A stretch of 64,000 nucleotides of DNA, taken from UBA952 sp044361535. Its GTDB lineage: Bacteria; Bacteroidota; Bacteroidia; Flavobacteriales_D; Crocinitomicaceae. Of this stretch, positions 43,440-53,195 are shown piece by piece. The translations under genes and the position numbers were made by a program. The stretch spans positions 124,001 through 188,000 of the forward strand of contig JBIKIQ010000004.1 in assembly GCA_044361535.1 (NCBI GenBank), written 5' to 3'. Each line of letters starts with the position of its first letter. Within the stretch, counting starts at the first letter, position 1. The notes beneath the pieces are model-generated. The model worked only from the letters and a program-made list of their open reading frames with translations, did no database searches and was not told where the DNA came from.

Positions 43440-44159
43440 TTATCGCCAAGATTGCATGATGTTTTTCTTCCATAGATTTTTTGCAAAATCTTTGAATTCT
43501 TTCGGCCCCTCTTTAAACGCTTTATCAAATGTATAATCACCTCCCAAATAATCACCAGGACCAAATTCTACCTTATTTTGATCACTCATTTTGAAGCGTG
43601 AATTTCCCTCATACATAATTATCTTCATATCAGCAGGACTTACATCACCGTGACAAGCAGTTTTATACATCAGCCATACCTCACCAATACCATTCTTATT
43701 TAGGTCCGTGATTTGTAATGTATTTCTGATAAAATTTGCCTCCAAATCAACAGGACAATCGTGAATAAAATCATGTACTTTCCAGGAAGGTTTAGCTTCA
43801 TTTTCAGAAATCACAAAATGATATGCATATATATCCGCATCTGTCCCTTCATTCTCGTGGTTAACTTTAGGATTTTGGTAAATACCAGTTTCTGTGGTTA
43901 AAATGATATTATCACCGTTTGAATCAATCCATCTTAAGGCCTGTTTAATTTTACCAGAATATTTAATCCCCTTGGGCAATTGCTTTAGGTCAATATCTAC
44001 TATTTGGATGGTATCTTGCTGGTTTTTGCTGGTTTTTGTTAATGTATCAGTGACTTGTTGAGATTTAGTTGGTAATGAATTTGGAGTGGTCTTTTTTTCA
44101 GTGGAATCACAGCCAGCAACTAAAAGACAAACAAAAATTAAGACACCCATTTTTTTCAT
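43440..44159 (-). CDS. Putative lipoprotein of unknown function
   Basis: This 239-residue protein has a signal peptide with lipobox LLVAGC, so it is lipid-anchored. A polar Thr/Ser-rich linker of about 35 residues precedes a folded domain. Landmarks are a Trp-rich strand (KQALRWIDSNGDNIILTTET), DLNKNGIGEVWLMYKTACHGDVSP, and a final KNLWKKNIMQSW. The DLNKNGIGEVW segment resembles a single EF-hand or FG-GAP-like calcium loop. No family name is certain. Confidence 0.7.
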   Translation of the reverse strand: MKKMGVLIFVCLLVAGCDSTEKKTTPNSLPTKSQQVTDTLTKTSKNQQDTIQIVDIDLKQLPKGIKYSGKIKQALRWIDSNGDNIILTTETGIYQNPKVNHENEGTDADIYAYHFVISENEAKPSWKVHDFIHDCPVDLEANFIRNTLQITDLNKNGIGEVWLMYKTACHGDVSPADMKIIMYEGNSRFKMSDQNKVEFGPGDYLGGDYTFDKAFKEGPKEFKDFAKNLWKKNIMQSWR

Positions 44160-44483
44160 AGCTCGTAAATTAAGTCATTACATTCAGCTCTTTTTGGGCT
44201 GATTAATTAACAAAAAAGATTCAAATATAAAGGTAATTGCAGAAAAAATAATATTGTAATTGAAAATCATCATTTTCTAATGTGACAATACAATTTTTTC
44301 CAATTTTTTAAAATGGGATAATTCATATCAATCCCTTTTTTAATTTTAATAGGTCTTTTTTATCCTTTAAGTTGTAAAAAGGTGTTTTTTGTATACGCTC
44401 GGACACTACAAATTTAAAATACAAAAGAAAAAATCTTCATAAATACATTCAATTTTCTTTCACAAGATAACGTTTAAAGTATT
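44160..44483. other. 324-base AT-rich spacer, no gene seen
   Basis: This spacer lies between a lipoprotein gene and the DNRLRE gene, both on the minus strand. It must hold the lipoprotein promoter and perhaps the end of the upstream transcript. I see no consensus -7 box, no RNA gene and no strong hairpin. Confidence 0.45.
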
Positions 44484-45965
44484 TTATTCAATAACAAGCT
44501 TTTTTATAGAAACAGTATTATTGAATGCAATCTTGACAAAAAATAAACCTTTTGAACAATTGGAAATATCTAAAGATCTACTTGAATGATTATCCTCTAT
44601 GTGACGTATAATCTGACCTTGACTATTACTAATTTCAATCGAAACTTTATCTTGATTAAAATTATTTAAATCTATGGTAATTGTGTTTTTAGCAGGGTTT
44701 GGATAAAGGCTCCATTCGAAAGTGTTGCTAGTTGATTCTGTTAAAGAGTTTGTAAGAGAATAGCAAACCTCAAGTTTTGGGTGTAAGTTAGGATTTGAAT
44801 TATCACTTGAAGCAAATACCATTCTTCGGTAGAATTCTTCGGTTACAAGTTTTAAAAGAAACCCATAGCTGTTACTAGGATCATTAATCATGTCTTGAAC
44901 CATATTTGTAACATCTATATTCAAATAATCTTGAATAGAATTTGTACTTGCAGGCAAATAGACTTGGTTTTGGGTTGTAATTGATGGTTGATTATTCCAA
45001 GTCACTGTATTTTCATCCCACAACGAGGTAATTCTACTTAATACAGATTCATTTGAACCATTTTGAGTAGAATGAGAGCCATTTGCCGGGGAATTATAGG
45101 AATAAAGTGAAAGGTTTGCTGAATTGATAATTGCTCCATTCGGAATACTGGAGAAATCAAAATCAATTAATCCTCGAGCATTAACCGGTATCTGTCCATT
45201 TGTCCAAGCAATAGAAGGAAAATCAATATGACTTCCATAATTATTTGTATTCATGCGACTGTCAATGTAGGCATCTTTTCCTTGATTTGCTGACGGCCGG
45301 ATTGTAATGCAACTATCTGCTTGAATAGCTTCTGTATACGTTATCTCCAGTTTCGGATGTAAAAGTGCATTTGTATTATCGCTAGAAGCAAATACCATCC
45401 TTCTGTAATATTGTTCGGTAGCAAGTTTTAAAAGAAACCCATAGCTATTAGCCGGGTCGTTAATCATATCTTGAACCATATTCGTAACATCCATGTTCAA
45501 GTAGTCCTGAATCGCGCTTGTACTCGCCGGTAGAATAACTTGATTTTGAGAAGTAATTGAAGGCTGATTGTTCCAATTTACTGAATTTTCATCCCAAGAA
45601 GAAGTAACTCGGCTTAACATAGATTGATTGGAACCGCTTTGGTTGGAATGAGATCCATTGGCAGGTGAATTATAGGAATATAACGAAAGACTTGCAGTAT
45701 TAATTGTTGCTCCATTCGGAATACCTGAGAAATCAAATGAAATGAGTCCCCTTACATTTACTGGTGTTTGGCCATTTGTCCAAGCAATTGCAGGAAAATC
45801 AATATGACTTCCATAATTATTTGTACTTAATCGACTATCGATATAAGCATCTTTCCCTAATGCTCCATCCGGCTGTAAAACAATTGTTGTTTGCGCATGT
45901 AGTAAATTAAAAAAGAATATACTTAACACAAAAGCACCTATTTTTTTCGAATCAAATCCTATCAT
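44484..45965 (-). CDS. T9SS-exported protein with tandem DNRLRE domains and type A C-terminal domain
   Basis: The gene encodes 493 residues with a signal peptide ending near LLHAQT. Two DNRLRE-type beta-sandwich domains (about residues 25-215 and 220-410) are close copies of each other: both carry GKDAYIDSR, TNNYGSHIDFP, SLYSYNSPANGSHS, WDENxVxWNNQPSIT and FYRRMVFASSDN or its variant. The last 75 residues are a type A T9SS sorting domain (SLYPNPAKNTITID to KKLVIE), so the protein is exported by the type IX system and attached to the surface. DNRLRE modules accompany extracellular adhesins and hydrolases; no enzyme domain is present here. Confidence 0.88.
   Translation of the reverse strand: MIGFDSKKIGAFVLSIFFFNLLHAQTTIVLQPDGALGKDAYIDSRLSTNNYGSHIDFPAIAWTNGQTPVNVRGLISFDFSGIPNGATINTASLSLYSYNSPANGSHSNQSGSNQSMLSRVTSSWDENSVNWNNQPSITSQNQVILPASTSAIQDYLNMDVTNMVQDMINDPANSYGFLLKLATEQYYRRMVFASSDNTNALLHPKLEITYTEAIQADSCITIRPSANQGKDAYIDSRMNTNNYGSHIDFPSIAWTNGQIPVNARGLIDFDFSSIPNGAIINSANLSLYSYNSPANGSHSTQNGSNESVLSRITSLWDENTVTWNNQPSITTQNQVYLPASTNSIQDYLNIDVTNMVQDMINDPSNSYGFLLKLVTEEFYRRMVFASSDNSNPNLHPKLEVCYSLTNSLTESTSNTFEWSLYPNPAKNTITIDLNNFNQDKVSIEISNSQGQIIRHIEDNHSSRSLDISNCSKGLFFVKIAFNNTVSIKKLVIE
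44750..45880 (-). repeat. Two near-identical in-gene copies (about 570 bases each)
   Basis: Copies at roughly 45330-45880 and 44755-45305 code for domains that differ at only about one residue in five by eye. Many segments match at DNA level too. This points to a recent in-gene duplication. Borders are approximate. Confidence 0.75.
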
Positions 45966-46118
45966 AATAAATGAATTAAAGTTTGTTCGAAAGTAGATAA
46001 AAAATATATACTTGTAGTGAAGATGCTTAAAATTAGGGGTTTACCCCGAGTATGTTTTCTAAAAAATTCACTCTTTTATAGTAAGAATAGCAGTAACAAA
46101 AAAAATACTCCATGCTAT

Positions 46119-46637
46119 TTACCACTCAAAGGCCTCAGGCAACATCCATTTACTTTGAACGCGAAGTGTTTGTTCAATTATATCGCGCACACAGCCTTTT
46201 CCGCCATTAATTGGTGATTGATAATCCACAATTTGCTTGATATCTGAAACCGCATCTTGTGGGCAACATGAAAGTCCAGCTTCCTTCAAAACAGGATAAT
46301 CCGGAATATCATCACCCATGTACATTATTTCAGTATCAACCAACGAATGTCTTTTTTTAATGTCGTTATACACATCTATTTTTCGGGTTGAACGCATATG
46401 AACTTCCTTAAAGCCCAATCCGAGTAATCGCGCCTCAACATCTTTAGAATGACCTCCTGTTATTGCAAATAACTTATAGCCCAACTTGGCAGCATATTGA
46501 ACCACGTAGCCATCTTTCGAATTGAATGTTCTCACCACATCATCTTTATACAACAAAACGGCTCCATCTGTAAATACGCCATCTACGTCAAAAATGAAGG
46601 TTGTTATTGAATTCAATTTTTCTTTATAGCTGGTCAT
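46119..46637 (-). CDS. kdsC: KdsC-like 3-deoxy-D-manno-octulosonate 8-phosphate phosphatase
   Basis: This 172-residue HAD-type phosphatase has the nucleophile motif FDVDGVFTDG, the second motif ITGG, a Lys in RKIDVYNDI and the acidic GDDIPDYPVL. It has the short C0-type form of KdsC, which releases Kdo for LPS core synthesis. Related CMP-KdN/NeuAc-type phosphatases have the same form, so substrate is inferred. The start overlaps the end of the upstream DUF2520 gene by 14 bases, and both follow secA closely. Confidence 0.87.
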   Translation of the reverse strand: MTSYKEKLNSITTFIFDVDGVFTDGAVLLYKDDVVRTFNSKDGYVVQYAAKLGYKLFAITGGHSKDVEARLLGLGFKEVHMRSTRKIDVYNDIKKRHSLVDTEIMYMGDDIPDYPVLKEAGLSCCPQDAVSDIKQIVDYQSPINGGKGCVRDIIEQTLRVQSKWMLPEAFEW

Positions 46638-47388
46638 GACCGTATGTTTTTAATAGATTGTTTGTCAATAATTTATATATTTCCCTTTCGTCAGCTTCGA
46701 GCAATTCCAAATGACTTTTGATGGTAGCTAAATCATTTCGTACCGCCGGACCTGTTTGTGCCTCCTCGGCAGTTAATTCCTTAAGTTTCTCAAACGTTTC
46801 CTCAATCAAAGCTGAAAAAAGTAGTGGATTAATTTCGTTCTTTTGTGCTAATTTTTGGCCAAGCGAAATTAAATGATTGCTGAAATTATTTATAAAAACG
46901 GCTGAAAGATGAATTCGTTTTCTTTTTTCCGAATCACAATATTCAACAACACTACTAATTTTTGATCCAACTTCTCCAATTGCTTGTGCCAATTCCATCG
47001 TTTTAGCCTCAATTAATAGTGGGAACTTAAGGTTTATTGATTTCCTTGATTTCGAAAAAGTTTGAAGAGGATAAAAAACACCACAATTTGGATGAGCAAT
47101 CTCTGAAAGTAATAATGAACCCGCTGTATAAACTACAATCTTTTGATTATCAATCTTTTCAACAACTTCTTTAATAACTGTATCAGGCAGACAAACTAGT
47201 ATAAATTGACCACTAATGTTATCGATATTTTCGATACGAGCAGACCATTTATTTGCTAATTCAGCAACCCGATCTTCATTTCTTCCTACAACTGAAACAA
47301 GTTGAAAACCTTCATCAAAAAGTTGTTGTCCAAGAATTTCAGCAACATTCCCGGTTCCAATTATCGTAATGGTTGGCGGGAAAGTCAT
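46624..47388 (-). CDS. Rossmann-fold DUF2520 protein
   Basis: The ATG at 47388 gives 254 residues; the frame is open further upstream, but that part lies within the secA 3' end. The N-terminal Rossmann domain (ITIIGTGNVAEILGQQL) should bind NAD(P). The second half is the helical DUF2520 domain (FYPLQTFSKSR, then IHLSAVFINNFSNHL and TGPAVRNDLATIKSHLELL). The family resembles ketopantoate reductase and F420-dependent reductases, but its substrate is unknown. It starts four bases after the secA stop and overlaps kdsC, indicating one operon. Confidence 0.87.
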   Translation of the reverse strand: MTFPPTITIIGTGNVAEILGQQLFDEGFQLVSVVGRNEDRVAELANKWSARIENIDNISGQFILVCLPDTVIKEVVEKIDNQKIVVYTAGSLLLSEIAHPNCGVFYPLQTFSKSRKSINLKFPLLIEAKTMELAQAIGEVGSKISSVVEYCDSEKRKRIHLSAVFINNFSNHLISLGQKLAQKNEINPLLFSALIEETFEKLKELTAEEAQTGPAVRNDLATIKSHLELLEADEREIYKLLTNNLLKTYGHDQL

Positions 47389-47392
47389 ACTG

Positions 47393-50300
47393 TTATTTTC
47401 CGTGACATTGCTTAAACTTCTTGCCACTTCCGCAAGGACAAGGATCGTTTCTGCCGGCCTTTGGCTCAACAATTACCGGTTCTCTTTTTTCAATTTGTGG
47501 AAAACTTGATTCTATTGCTTGACGATATCCTTCTGATCCACTAAATTTTGGTGGCTCAGTACTATTTGAATTAGACCTAGAATTACCGTAGTTATTTTGA
47601 CGTTCTTCCTTGTTGGTACTTTGAAGTTCTTGCTCAACAGGAATATCCAATTTCATCAATAACTCCACAGATTCAGTATTCAAGCGATTGATCATGTTTT
47701 TGAATAAATCAAATGACTCTAATTTATACACCAACAGCGGATCTTTTTGCTCGTAACTAGCATTGTGAACTGCAGAACGCAAGTCATCCATTTCTCGCAA
47801 ATGCTCTTTCCACTCATTATCAATAGTAGATAAAATCACATTGCGCTCCAATGATTTTGAAATGGCTCTTCCTTCAGATTTATAGGCTTCTTCAAGATTT
47901 ACAATTAATTGCATTTCCCTTCTTCCATCTGTTAATGGGAAAACAATATTCTTGTATTTATTTGACATAGTTTCAAATACATGCTTAATTTGAGGAAATC
48001 CTTTCGTTGAAATTTTTTCGGCTTTACGCTTATATTGTTCAACCATTTTAGTGTAAACAGTATCTACCAAAGTGTTTTCATCCGTTGAGGCAAACGCACT
48101 CTCTTCAACCGGAGATTCAATTCCAATTACTCGAATAAGTTCCATTTCAAACTCTTCAAACGAAGCGCCTTTCAATTTGCGCACAGTAGACTCACAAAGC
48201 TCATAAAACATATTGTCAACGTCAATATCCAGACGATCTCCGAACAACGCATTTCTTCGTTTTTTATAAATCGCTTTACGTTGGGAATTCATTACATCAT
48301 CATATTCCAACAAACGCTTACGCATTCCAAAGTTGTTTTCTTCAACTTTCTTCTGTGCCCGTTCAATGGATTTGGTAACCATGCTATGTGTAATTACCTC
48401 ACCCTCCTTCAATCCCATTCTATCCATCAATTTGGCAATACGCTCAGAACCAAATTTTCGCATTAAATCATCTTCCAATGAAACAAAAAACTGGGTTGAA
48501 CCCGGATCTCCTTGTCGACCAGAACGACCTCTCAACTGACGATCTACACGTCTTGAATCATGACGTTCTGTACCAATAATTGCTAATCCTCCCGCCTCTT
48601 TAACACCTGGCCCTAGTTTGATATCTGTACCACGACCTGCCATGTTTGTTGCAATCGTAACTGTGCCTGCTAAACCAGCATTGGCTACAATTTCCGCTTC
48701 TTTCTGGTGATACTTCGCATTCAATACTTGATGTTCAATTTTCTTCATTTTGAGCATTCGACTCAATAATTCAGAAATTTCAACGGTGGTTGTTCCGACA
48801 AGAACTGGTCTTCCGGCAGCAACTAGTTTTTCAACCTCATCGATTATTGCAGCGTATTTTTCACGAGCGGTACGAAGCACGAAATCATTATCATCCTTAC
48901 GTACAACAGGACGATGGGTTGGAATAACCACAACATCCAATTTATAAATATCCCAAAATTCCTTAGCCTCTGTTTCCGCCGTACCGGTCATACCCGCCAA
49001 TTTGTGGTACATACGGAAATAATTTTGTAATGTAACCGTTGCATAGGTCTGAGTAGCAGCTTCAACCGTAACATTTTCTTTGGCTTCAATTGCTTGATGC
49101 AATCCATCTGAATATCGTCTACCATCTAAAATACGACCCGTTTGCTCATCTACAATTTTTACCTTGTTATCTAAAATAACGTATTCAACCTCTTTTTCAA
49201 AAAGCGTGTATGCCTTCAACAATTGATTGATGGAATGGATTCGTTCTGATTTAATTGAATAATCGCGTATTAAACTATCTTTTTTCTCCAGAAAAGTCTC
49301 TTTCTCAAGATTTTCGCGCTGTAGTTTAGCTATTTCAGAACCGATATCTGGTAAAATGAAAAAGTCTCGATCATCATTTCCGGAAATTAAATCGATTCCT
49401 TTAGATGTTAACTCAATCGAATTGTTTTTCTCATCAATAACAAAGAAAAGTTCAGCATCAATCTTTTTCATATGCTTCCCTTGCTCTTGCATGTAGTAGT
49501 TCTCTGTTTTTTGCAAGTGAACGCGAATTCCTGATTCAGAAAGAAACTTGATTAAGACCTTATTTTTTGGCAAACCTCTGTGAGCTCTCAACAAGGCAAT
49601 TCCACCTTCCTCTAATGCGACTTTTGTATTCGTTCCAGCGTCAGGAGTATCACTCGATAAAAAAGCTAGATGCTTACGCGCATCTGTAATACATTGTTGA
49701 ATATATTGCTTTTGTGCAGCAACTACACGCTCAATACGTGGTTTCAATTCATAATATTCGTGCTCCTCACCACGTGGAGTTGGTCCAGAAATGATCAAAG
49801 GAGTTCGAGCATCATCTATCAATACAGAATCGACCTCATCGACAATGGCAAAATGATGCTTACGCTGCACCAAATCCTCTGTACTTCCTGCCATATTATC
49901 ACGCAAGTAATCAAATCCAAATTCATTATTGGTTCCAAAGGTAATGTCTGCTTGATAAGCAGTTCTTCTTGCTGGTGAATTGGGTTGATGCTTATCGATA
50001 CAATCAACTGATAGACCGTGAAATTGATACAAAGGCCCCATCCATTCAGAGTCACGTTTTGCCAAATAGTCATTTACGGTAACAACGTGTACTCCTTTGC
50101 CTGAAAGTGCATTCAAAAAAACGGGCAATGTAGCCACAAGTGTTTTTCCTTCACCTGTTTGCATTTCAGAAATATTTCCTCGATGCAAGGCTGCTCCACC
50201 CATCAACTGAACATCGTAATGTACCATCTCCCACTTAACATTTGCACCAGCCGCAGTCCATTCGTTGTGCCAAATTGCCTTATCACCTGAAATTGTTATT

Positions 50301-50734
50301 CCGTCTTTTTTATTGGCTAACTCACGATCAAAATCCATCGCCGTTACCTCTAGCTTACCGTTATTCGTCCATCTAAAGGCAGTTTCTTTCACTATTGCAA
50401 ATGCTTGAGGAAGAATTTCAAGTAATACTTCTTCGATTTTTGAATCGATTTTTAGCGTTAACTTATCTATTTCTTCAAACAAATCCTCTTTTTCATTAAT
50501 GGACAGCTGTACATCCTCTGCTTTTTCCTTCAATGAAGTTAATTCATCTTCAAGCGATTGAGTTTGCTCTTTGACGTAATTACGCAATTCCAAAGCTCGT
50601 CCACGCAGCTCATCATCTGAAATTGATTTTATTTTACTGTATTCTTGATTAGACTTATCTACAAAGGGTTGATATTCTTTTCTGTCTTTCGAATTTTTGT
50701 CGCCCAATAGGCGTTTTAACAAGTCACCTAACAT
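47393..50734 (-). CDS. secA: Preprotein translocase ATPase SecA
   Basis: SecA drives protein export through SecYEG. The 1113-residue protein has Walker A in MQTGEGKTLVA (about residue 190), DEVDSVLIDDARTPLIISG, AGMTGTAETEA and ATNMAGRGTDIKLG. A C-terminal zinc site, DPCPCGSGKKFKQCHG, normally binds SecB. Compared with E. coli SecA (901 residues) it has an N-terminal stretch about 80 residues longer, with coiled-coil character. There are also about 100 extra residues between the DARTPL and AGMTGTA motifs, as is usual in Bacteroidota. It heads the secA-DUF2520-kdsC operon. Confidence 0.97.
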   Translation of the reverse strand: MLGDLLKRLLGDKNSKDRKEYQPFVDKSNQEYSKIKSISDDELRGRALELRNYVKEQTQSLEDELTSLKEKAEDVQLSINEKEDLFEEIDKLTLKIDSKIEEVLLEILPQAFAIVKETAFRWTNNGKLEVTAMDFDRELANKKDGITISGDKAIWHNEWTAAGANVKWEMVHYDVQLMGGAALHRGNISEMQTGEGKTLVATLPVFLNALSGKGVHVVTVNDYLAKRDSEWMGPLYQFHGLSVDCIDKHQPNSPARRTAYQADITFGTNNEFGFDYLRDNMAGSTEDLVQRKHHFAIVDEVDSVLIDDARTPLIISGPTPRGEEHEYYELKPRIERVVAAQKQYIQQCITDARKHLAFLSSDTPDAGTNTKVALEEGGIALLRAHRGLPKNKVLIKFLSESGIRVHLQKTENYYMQEQGKHMKKIDAELFFVIDEKNNSIELTSKGIDLISGNDDRDFFILPDIGSEIAKLQRENLEKETFLEKKDSLIRDYSIKSERIHSINQLLKAYTLFEKEVEYVILDNKVKIVDEQTGRILDGRRYSDGLHQAIEAKENVTVEAATQTYATVTLQNYFRMYHKLAGMTGTAETEAKEFWDIYKLDVVVIPTHRPVVRKDDNDFVLRTAREKYAAIIDEVEKLVAAGRPVLVGTTTVEISELLSRMLKMKKIEHQVLNAKYHQKEAEIVANAGLAGTVTIATNMAGRGTDIKLGPGVKEAGGLAIIGTERHDSRRVDRQLRGRSGRQGDPGSTQFFVSLEDDLMRKFGSERIAKLMDRMGLKEGEVITHSMVTKSIERAQKKVEENNFGMRKRLLEYDDVMNSQRKAIYKKRRNALFGDRLDIDVDNMFYELCESTVRKLKGASFEEFEMELIRVIGIESPVEESAFASTDENTLVDTVYTKMVEQYKRKAEKISTKGFPQIKHVFETMSNKYKNIVFPLTDGRREMQLIVNLEEAYKSEGRAISKSLERNVILSTIDNEWKEHLREMDDLRSAVHNASYEQKDPLLVYKLESFDLFKNMINRLNTESVELLMKLDIPVEQELQSTNKEERQNNYGNSRSNSNSTEPPKFSGSEGYRQAIESSFPQIEKREPVIVEPKAGRNDPCPCGSGKKFKQCHGK

Positions 50735-50753
50735 GTGTTTTTTTTTGAGATAT

Positions 50754-50761
50754 CAAATGTA
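50754..50761 (-). promoter_or_regulatory. Bacteroidota -7 box of secA
   Basis: The reverse strand reads TACATTTG, matching TAnnTTTG, in the 33-base gap between fmt and secA. It leaves a leader of roughly a dozen bases before the secA ATG, so secA need not depend on fmt transcription. Confidence 0.45.
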
Positions 50762-50767
50762 ACTATT

Positions 50768-51733
50768 TTATGGCATTTTTAGGGCCCAATCCTCTAATTT
50801 ATGCCCTGCAAGAAATTCTTTATAGTGCATTTTTCGTTTTCCCTCTGGTTGTAAGTCACATACAATCAGATAAAAATCGTTACAAGGAAGTAAAATTCCT
50901 CGATCATCTAATTCGAGGTTTTGGGAATTTTTAACCTTCAACAAACTTTTTTCAGTTCGTAGAATTTTGAAATTCACCCATTCTTGCTTTTTAAGAGAAT
51001 AAATCTTTGTCCATGCACCAGGATAGGGAGATAAACCTCTGATCAAGTTGTGATTTTCAAGCATGCTTTTTTCCCAGTTAATTTCACAATCTTGCTTGAA
51101 TATTTTGGGGGCATGCTTTAACTGAGAAACGATTAAATCTTCCTGTTTTTTAGGTTCAATCAAGCCATTAGCAATATTATCAACGGTTTTAACTGTAAGA
51201 ATTGATCCAAGTTTCATTAATTCCTCATAAAGATCACCAACAGTCATATTCTCAGAAATTTTAGTTTCGAGTTGATCTATTACTCTCCCCGTATCTATTT
51301 CTTTATCAATGAAAAAGGTAGTAACACCCGTTTTTATCTCTCCGTTTATTAGTGCCCAATTAATGGGTGCTGCACCTCGATATTGCGGAAGTAGTGATGC
51401 ATGTAAATTAATGGTCCCTTTGGGCGGCATTGACCAGACCACTTCAGGCAACATTCTGAAGGCAACGACTACAAATAAATCGGCACGTAAATTATTCAAA
51501 TCATCAATAAATTCCGGATCTTTTAGACTATTGGGCTGTAATAAATTCAAACCCCTATCAATGGCGTATTCCTTTACTGCACTTCCTTTTAATTGTTGTC
51601 CTCTCCCAGCAGGTTTATCCGTTGCTGTTACCACGCCAACAATTTTATGATTGGAATGAACCAAGGCGTCAAGGATGGAAACTGCAAACTCGGGAGTCCC
51701 CATAAATACAATATTCAGAGAAGTATCATTCAT
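50768..51733 (-). CDS. fmt: Methionyl-tRNA formyltransferase
   Basis: Fmt formylates initiator Met-tRNA using 10-formyl-THF. The 321-residue protein has the opening IVFMGTPEFAVSIL, the catalytic region INLHASLLPQYRGAAPINWALING with its Asn-His pair, and the Asp in DKEIDTGRVI. A C-terminal beta-barrel domain begins near residue 205. The length is normal. A -7 box abuts its ATG, so its mRNA is probably leaderless. Confidence 0.96.
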   Translation of the reverse strand: MNDTSLNIVFMGTPEFAVSILDALVHSNHKIVGVVTATDKPAGRGQQLKGSAVKEYAIDRGLNLLQPNSLKDPEFIDDLNNLRADLFVVVAFRMLPEVVWSMPPKGTINLHASLLPQYRGAAPINWALINGEIKTGVTTFFIDKEIDTGRVIDQLETKISENMTVGDLYEELMKLGSILTVKTVDNIANGLIEPKKQEDLIVSQLKHAPKIFKQDCEINWEKSMLENHNLIRGLSPYPGAWTKIYSLKKQEWVNFKILRTEKSLLKVKNSQNLELDDRGILLPCNDFYLIVCDLQPEGKRKMHYKEFLAGHKLEDWALKMP

Positions 51734-51737
51734 TTTG

Positions 51738-51745
51738 CAAAGGTA
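51738..51745 (-). promoter_or_regulatory. -7 box abutting the start of fmt
   Basis: The reverse strand reads TACCTTTG followed by CAAA and the fmt ATG at 51733. The arrangement is the same as at mnmE. Confidence 0.5.
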
Positions 51746-51866
51746 ATGCTAAATAATGTGAGTTGTGGATAAGAATAAAGTCAGATCGCTTAGAAATTGA
51801 ACGAAAAAAGCGAAAAAAAGTGAGGCGATTTGAGAAAATTCTAACAAAATTCTTATACCGAACCTC

Positions 51867-53195
51867 TTAAATTACCTTTTTCTTCCAATTAAAGCGCTTC
51901 AAATAAAGGTAGGAAAGAAGACCAATTGTTCCAAAATAAATATATTCAACTGACCAAATCCAGTAAATATCTAACTGAAGAACTTTGATAAAAATAAAGG
52001 CAACTAATAAATATAAGAACACAGATAACATTTCGACAGTCATTGAAAAGATTGTGTTGCCACTGCCGTTAATTGTCTGAAAATAAACACTTACAAAACC
52101 ATATAAAAATATTGATATAGAAACAAAACGTAGAATCTCTGCACTTTTAGCAACGTACAATTCGCTTGGGTTGACAAAACGTATTAACGTTTCTGGATAT
52201 AAAATAGAACCATGAAATGTGAAAAGTAATAAAATCACAGTAATAATTTGAATCCTTCTTTGAATGATTGGAATAGTATCAAATTCTCCCCTACCCATAT
52301 ATTGTGAAATATACGTTTTAGTAGTCCCAGCAAATCCCCAGATGGGAACAAATGCAAACATATACAAGGAACGAATATTTTGTGAAACAGTTAATTCAAA
52401 GGATCCAATTTGTTCAATCCAAATGAAAAATACTGTCCATGTTGCAAGTGCCGTTAACCCTTGTAGCATTAATGGGGTACCAATGCTTAACAATTCTTTA
52501 AATGAAAACCAACTGATTTTCAATCTTTTAAACAAAAAATAGTCCGATTTATATTTCGTGAAAAGTGTAAATGTTACCAAGAAAAATGTTCCTAAGCCAT
52601 CGGCAATTGTGGAGGCCCATGCTGCACCTTCTAGACCCATTTCTGGAAGTGAAAAATTCCCAAATATCAGAGCATAATCTAAAATGACATTACTCAAAGC
52701 AATAATTAAAGAGGCAATCATCACAACCCATGTTTTTCCTATAGCCAGGTAAAAAGCTTGAATGGACAAGGTTAATACGGATGTAAAAAGTGCAAAACTT
52801 CTAATTTGAATATATTGTCCTTGATACAATGCAATCTGTTCATTTTTTGAATAACTCATTATCCAATCAGGCATGATAAAATACAATAGAAGAAAAAGGA
52901 GCGATGCCACAAGTGATAACACCAAAATGGATGTGCCAAAAATCTTACTAATAGATTTTATTTTATTTTGTCCAATGCGTCGCGCAATCAAAATTTGAGC
53001 ACCATCCCCTAATCCTAAAAGAGTTACATACATTGTAATGTATAATAACCCACCATTTCCAACCGCATCGAAAGCCAATGTATCATAGCGACTAATAAAA
53101 GCTGAATCTGTTATTAGGACAATCGATTGAATAAACGATGAGGCCATCAAAGGAAGAGCAACACTAATGATTGTTTTATATCGTATATCTAACAT
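51867..53195 (-). CDS. MATE family efflux transporter
   Basis: This 442-residue inner-membrane protein has twelve helices. The two-bundle MATE architecture is visible: the opening ISVALPLMASSFIQSIVLITDSAFISRY with the usual early Asp, then LLGLGDGAQILIARRIGQN, and the second half beginning near LSIGTPLMLQG. MATE proteins export drugs or metabolites using Na+ or H+ gradients; the substrate here is unknown. Its start overlaps the stop of the RlmI-like gene by one base (TAATG), so the two are translationally coupled. Confidence 0.9.
   Translation of the reverse strand: MLDIRYKTIISVALPLMASSFIQSIVLITDSAFISRYDTLAFDAVGNGGLLYITMYVTLLGLGDGAQILIARRIGQNKIKSISKIFGTSILVLSLVASLLFLLLYFIMPDWIMSYSKNEQIALYQGQYIQIRSFALFTSVLTLSIQAFYLAIGKTWVVMIASLIIALSNVILDYALIFGNFSLPEMGLEGAAWASTIADGLGTFFLVTFTLFTKYKSDYFLFKRLKISWFSFKELLSIGTPLMLQGLTALATWTVFFIWIEQIGSFELTVSQNIRSLYMFAFVPIWGFAGTTKTYISQYMGRGEFDTIPIIQRRIQIITVILLLFTFHGSILYPETLIRFVNPSELYVAKSAEILRFVSISIFLYGFVSVYFQTINGSGNTIFSMTVEMLSVFLYLLVAFIFIKVLQLDIYWIWSVEYIYFGTIGLLSYLYLKRFNWKKKVI

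Noticed and set aside
46017..46217. 66-residue plus-strand frame near kdsC
   Set aside because: About half overlaps the antisense of kdsC, and the product has no recognisable feature.
47389..47472. N-terminal extension of the DUF2520 gene
   Set aside because: It lies inside the coding sequence of the secA zinc-binding tail; the Rossmann strand begins right after the ATG at 47388.
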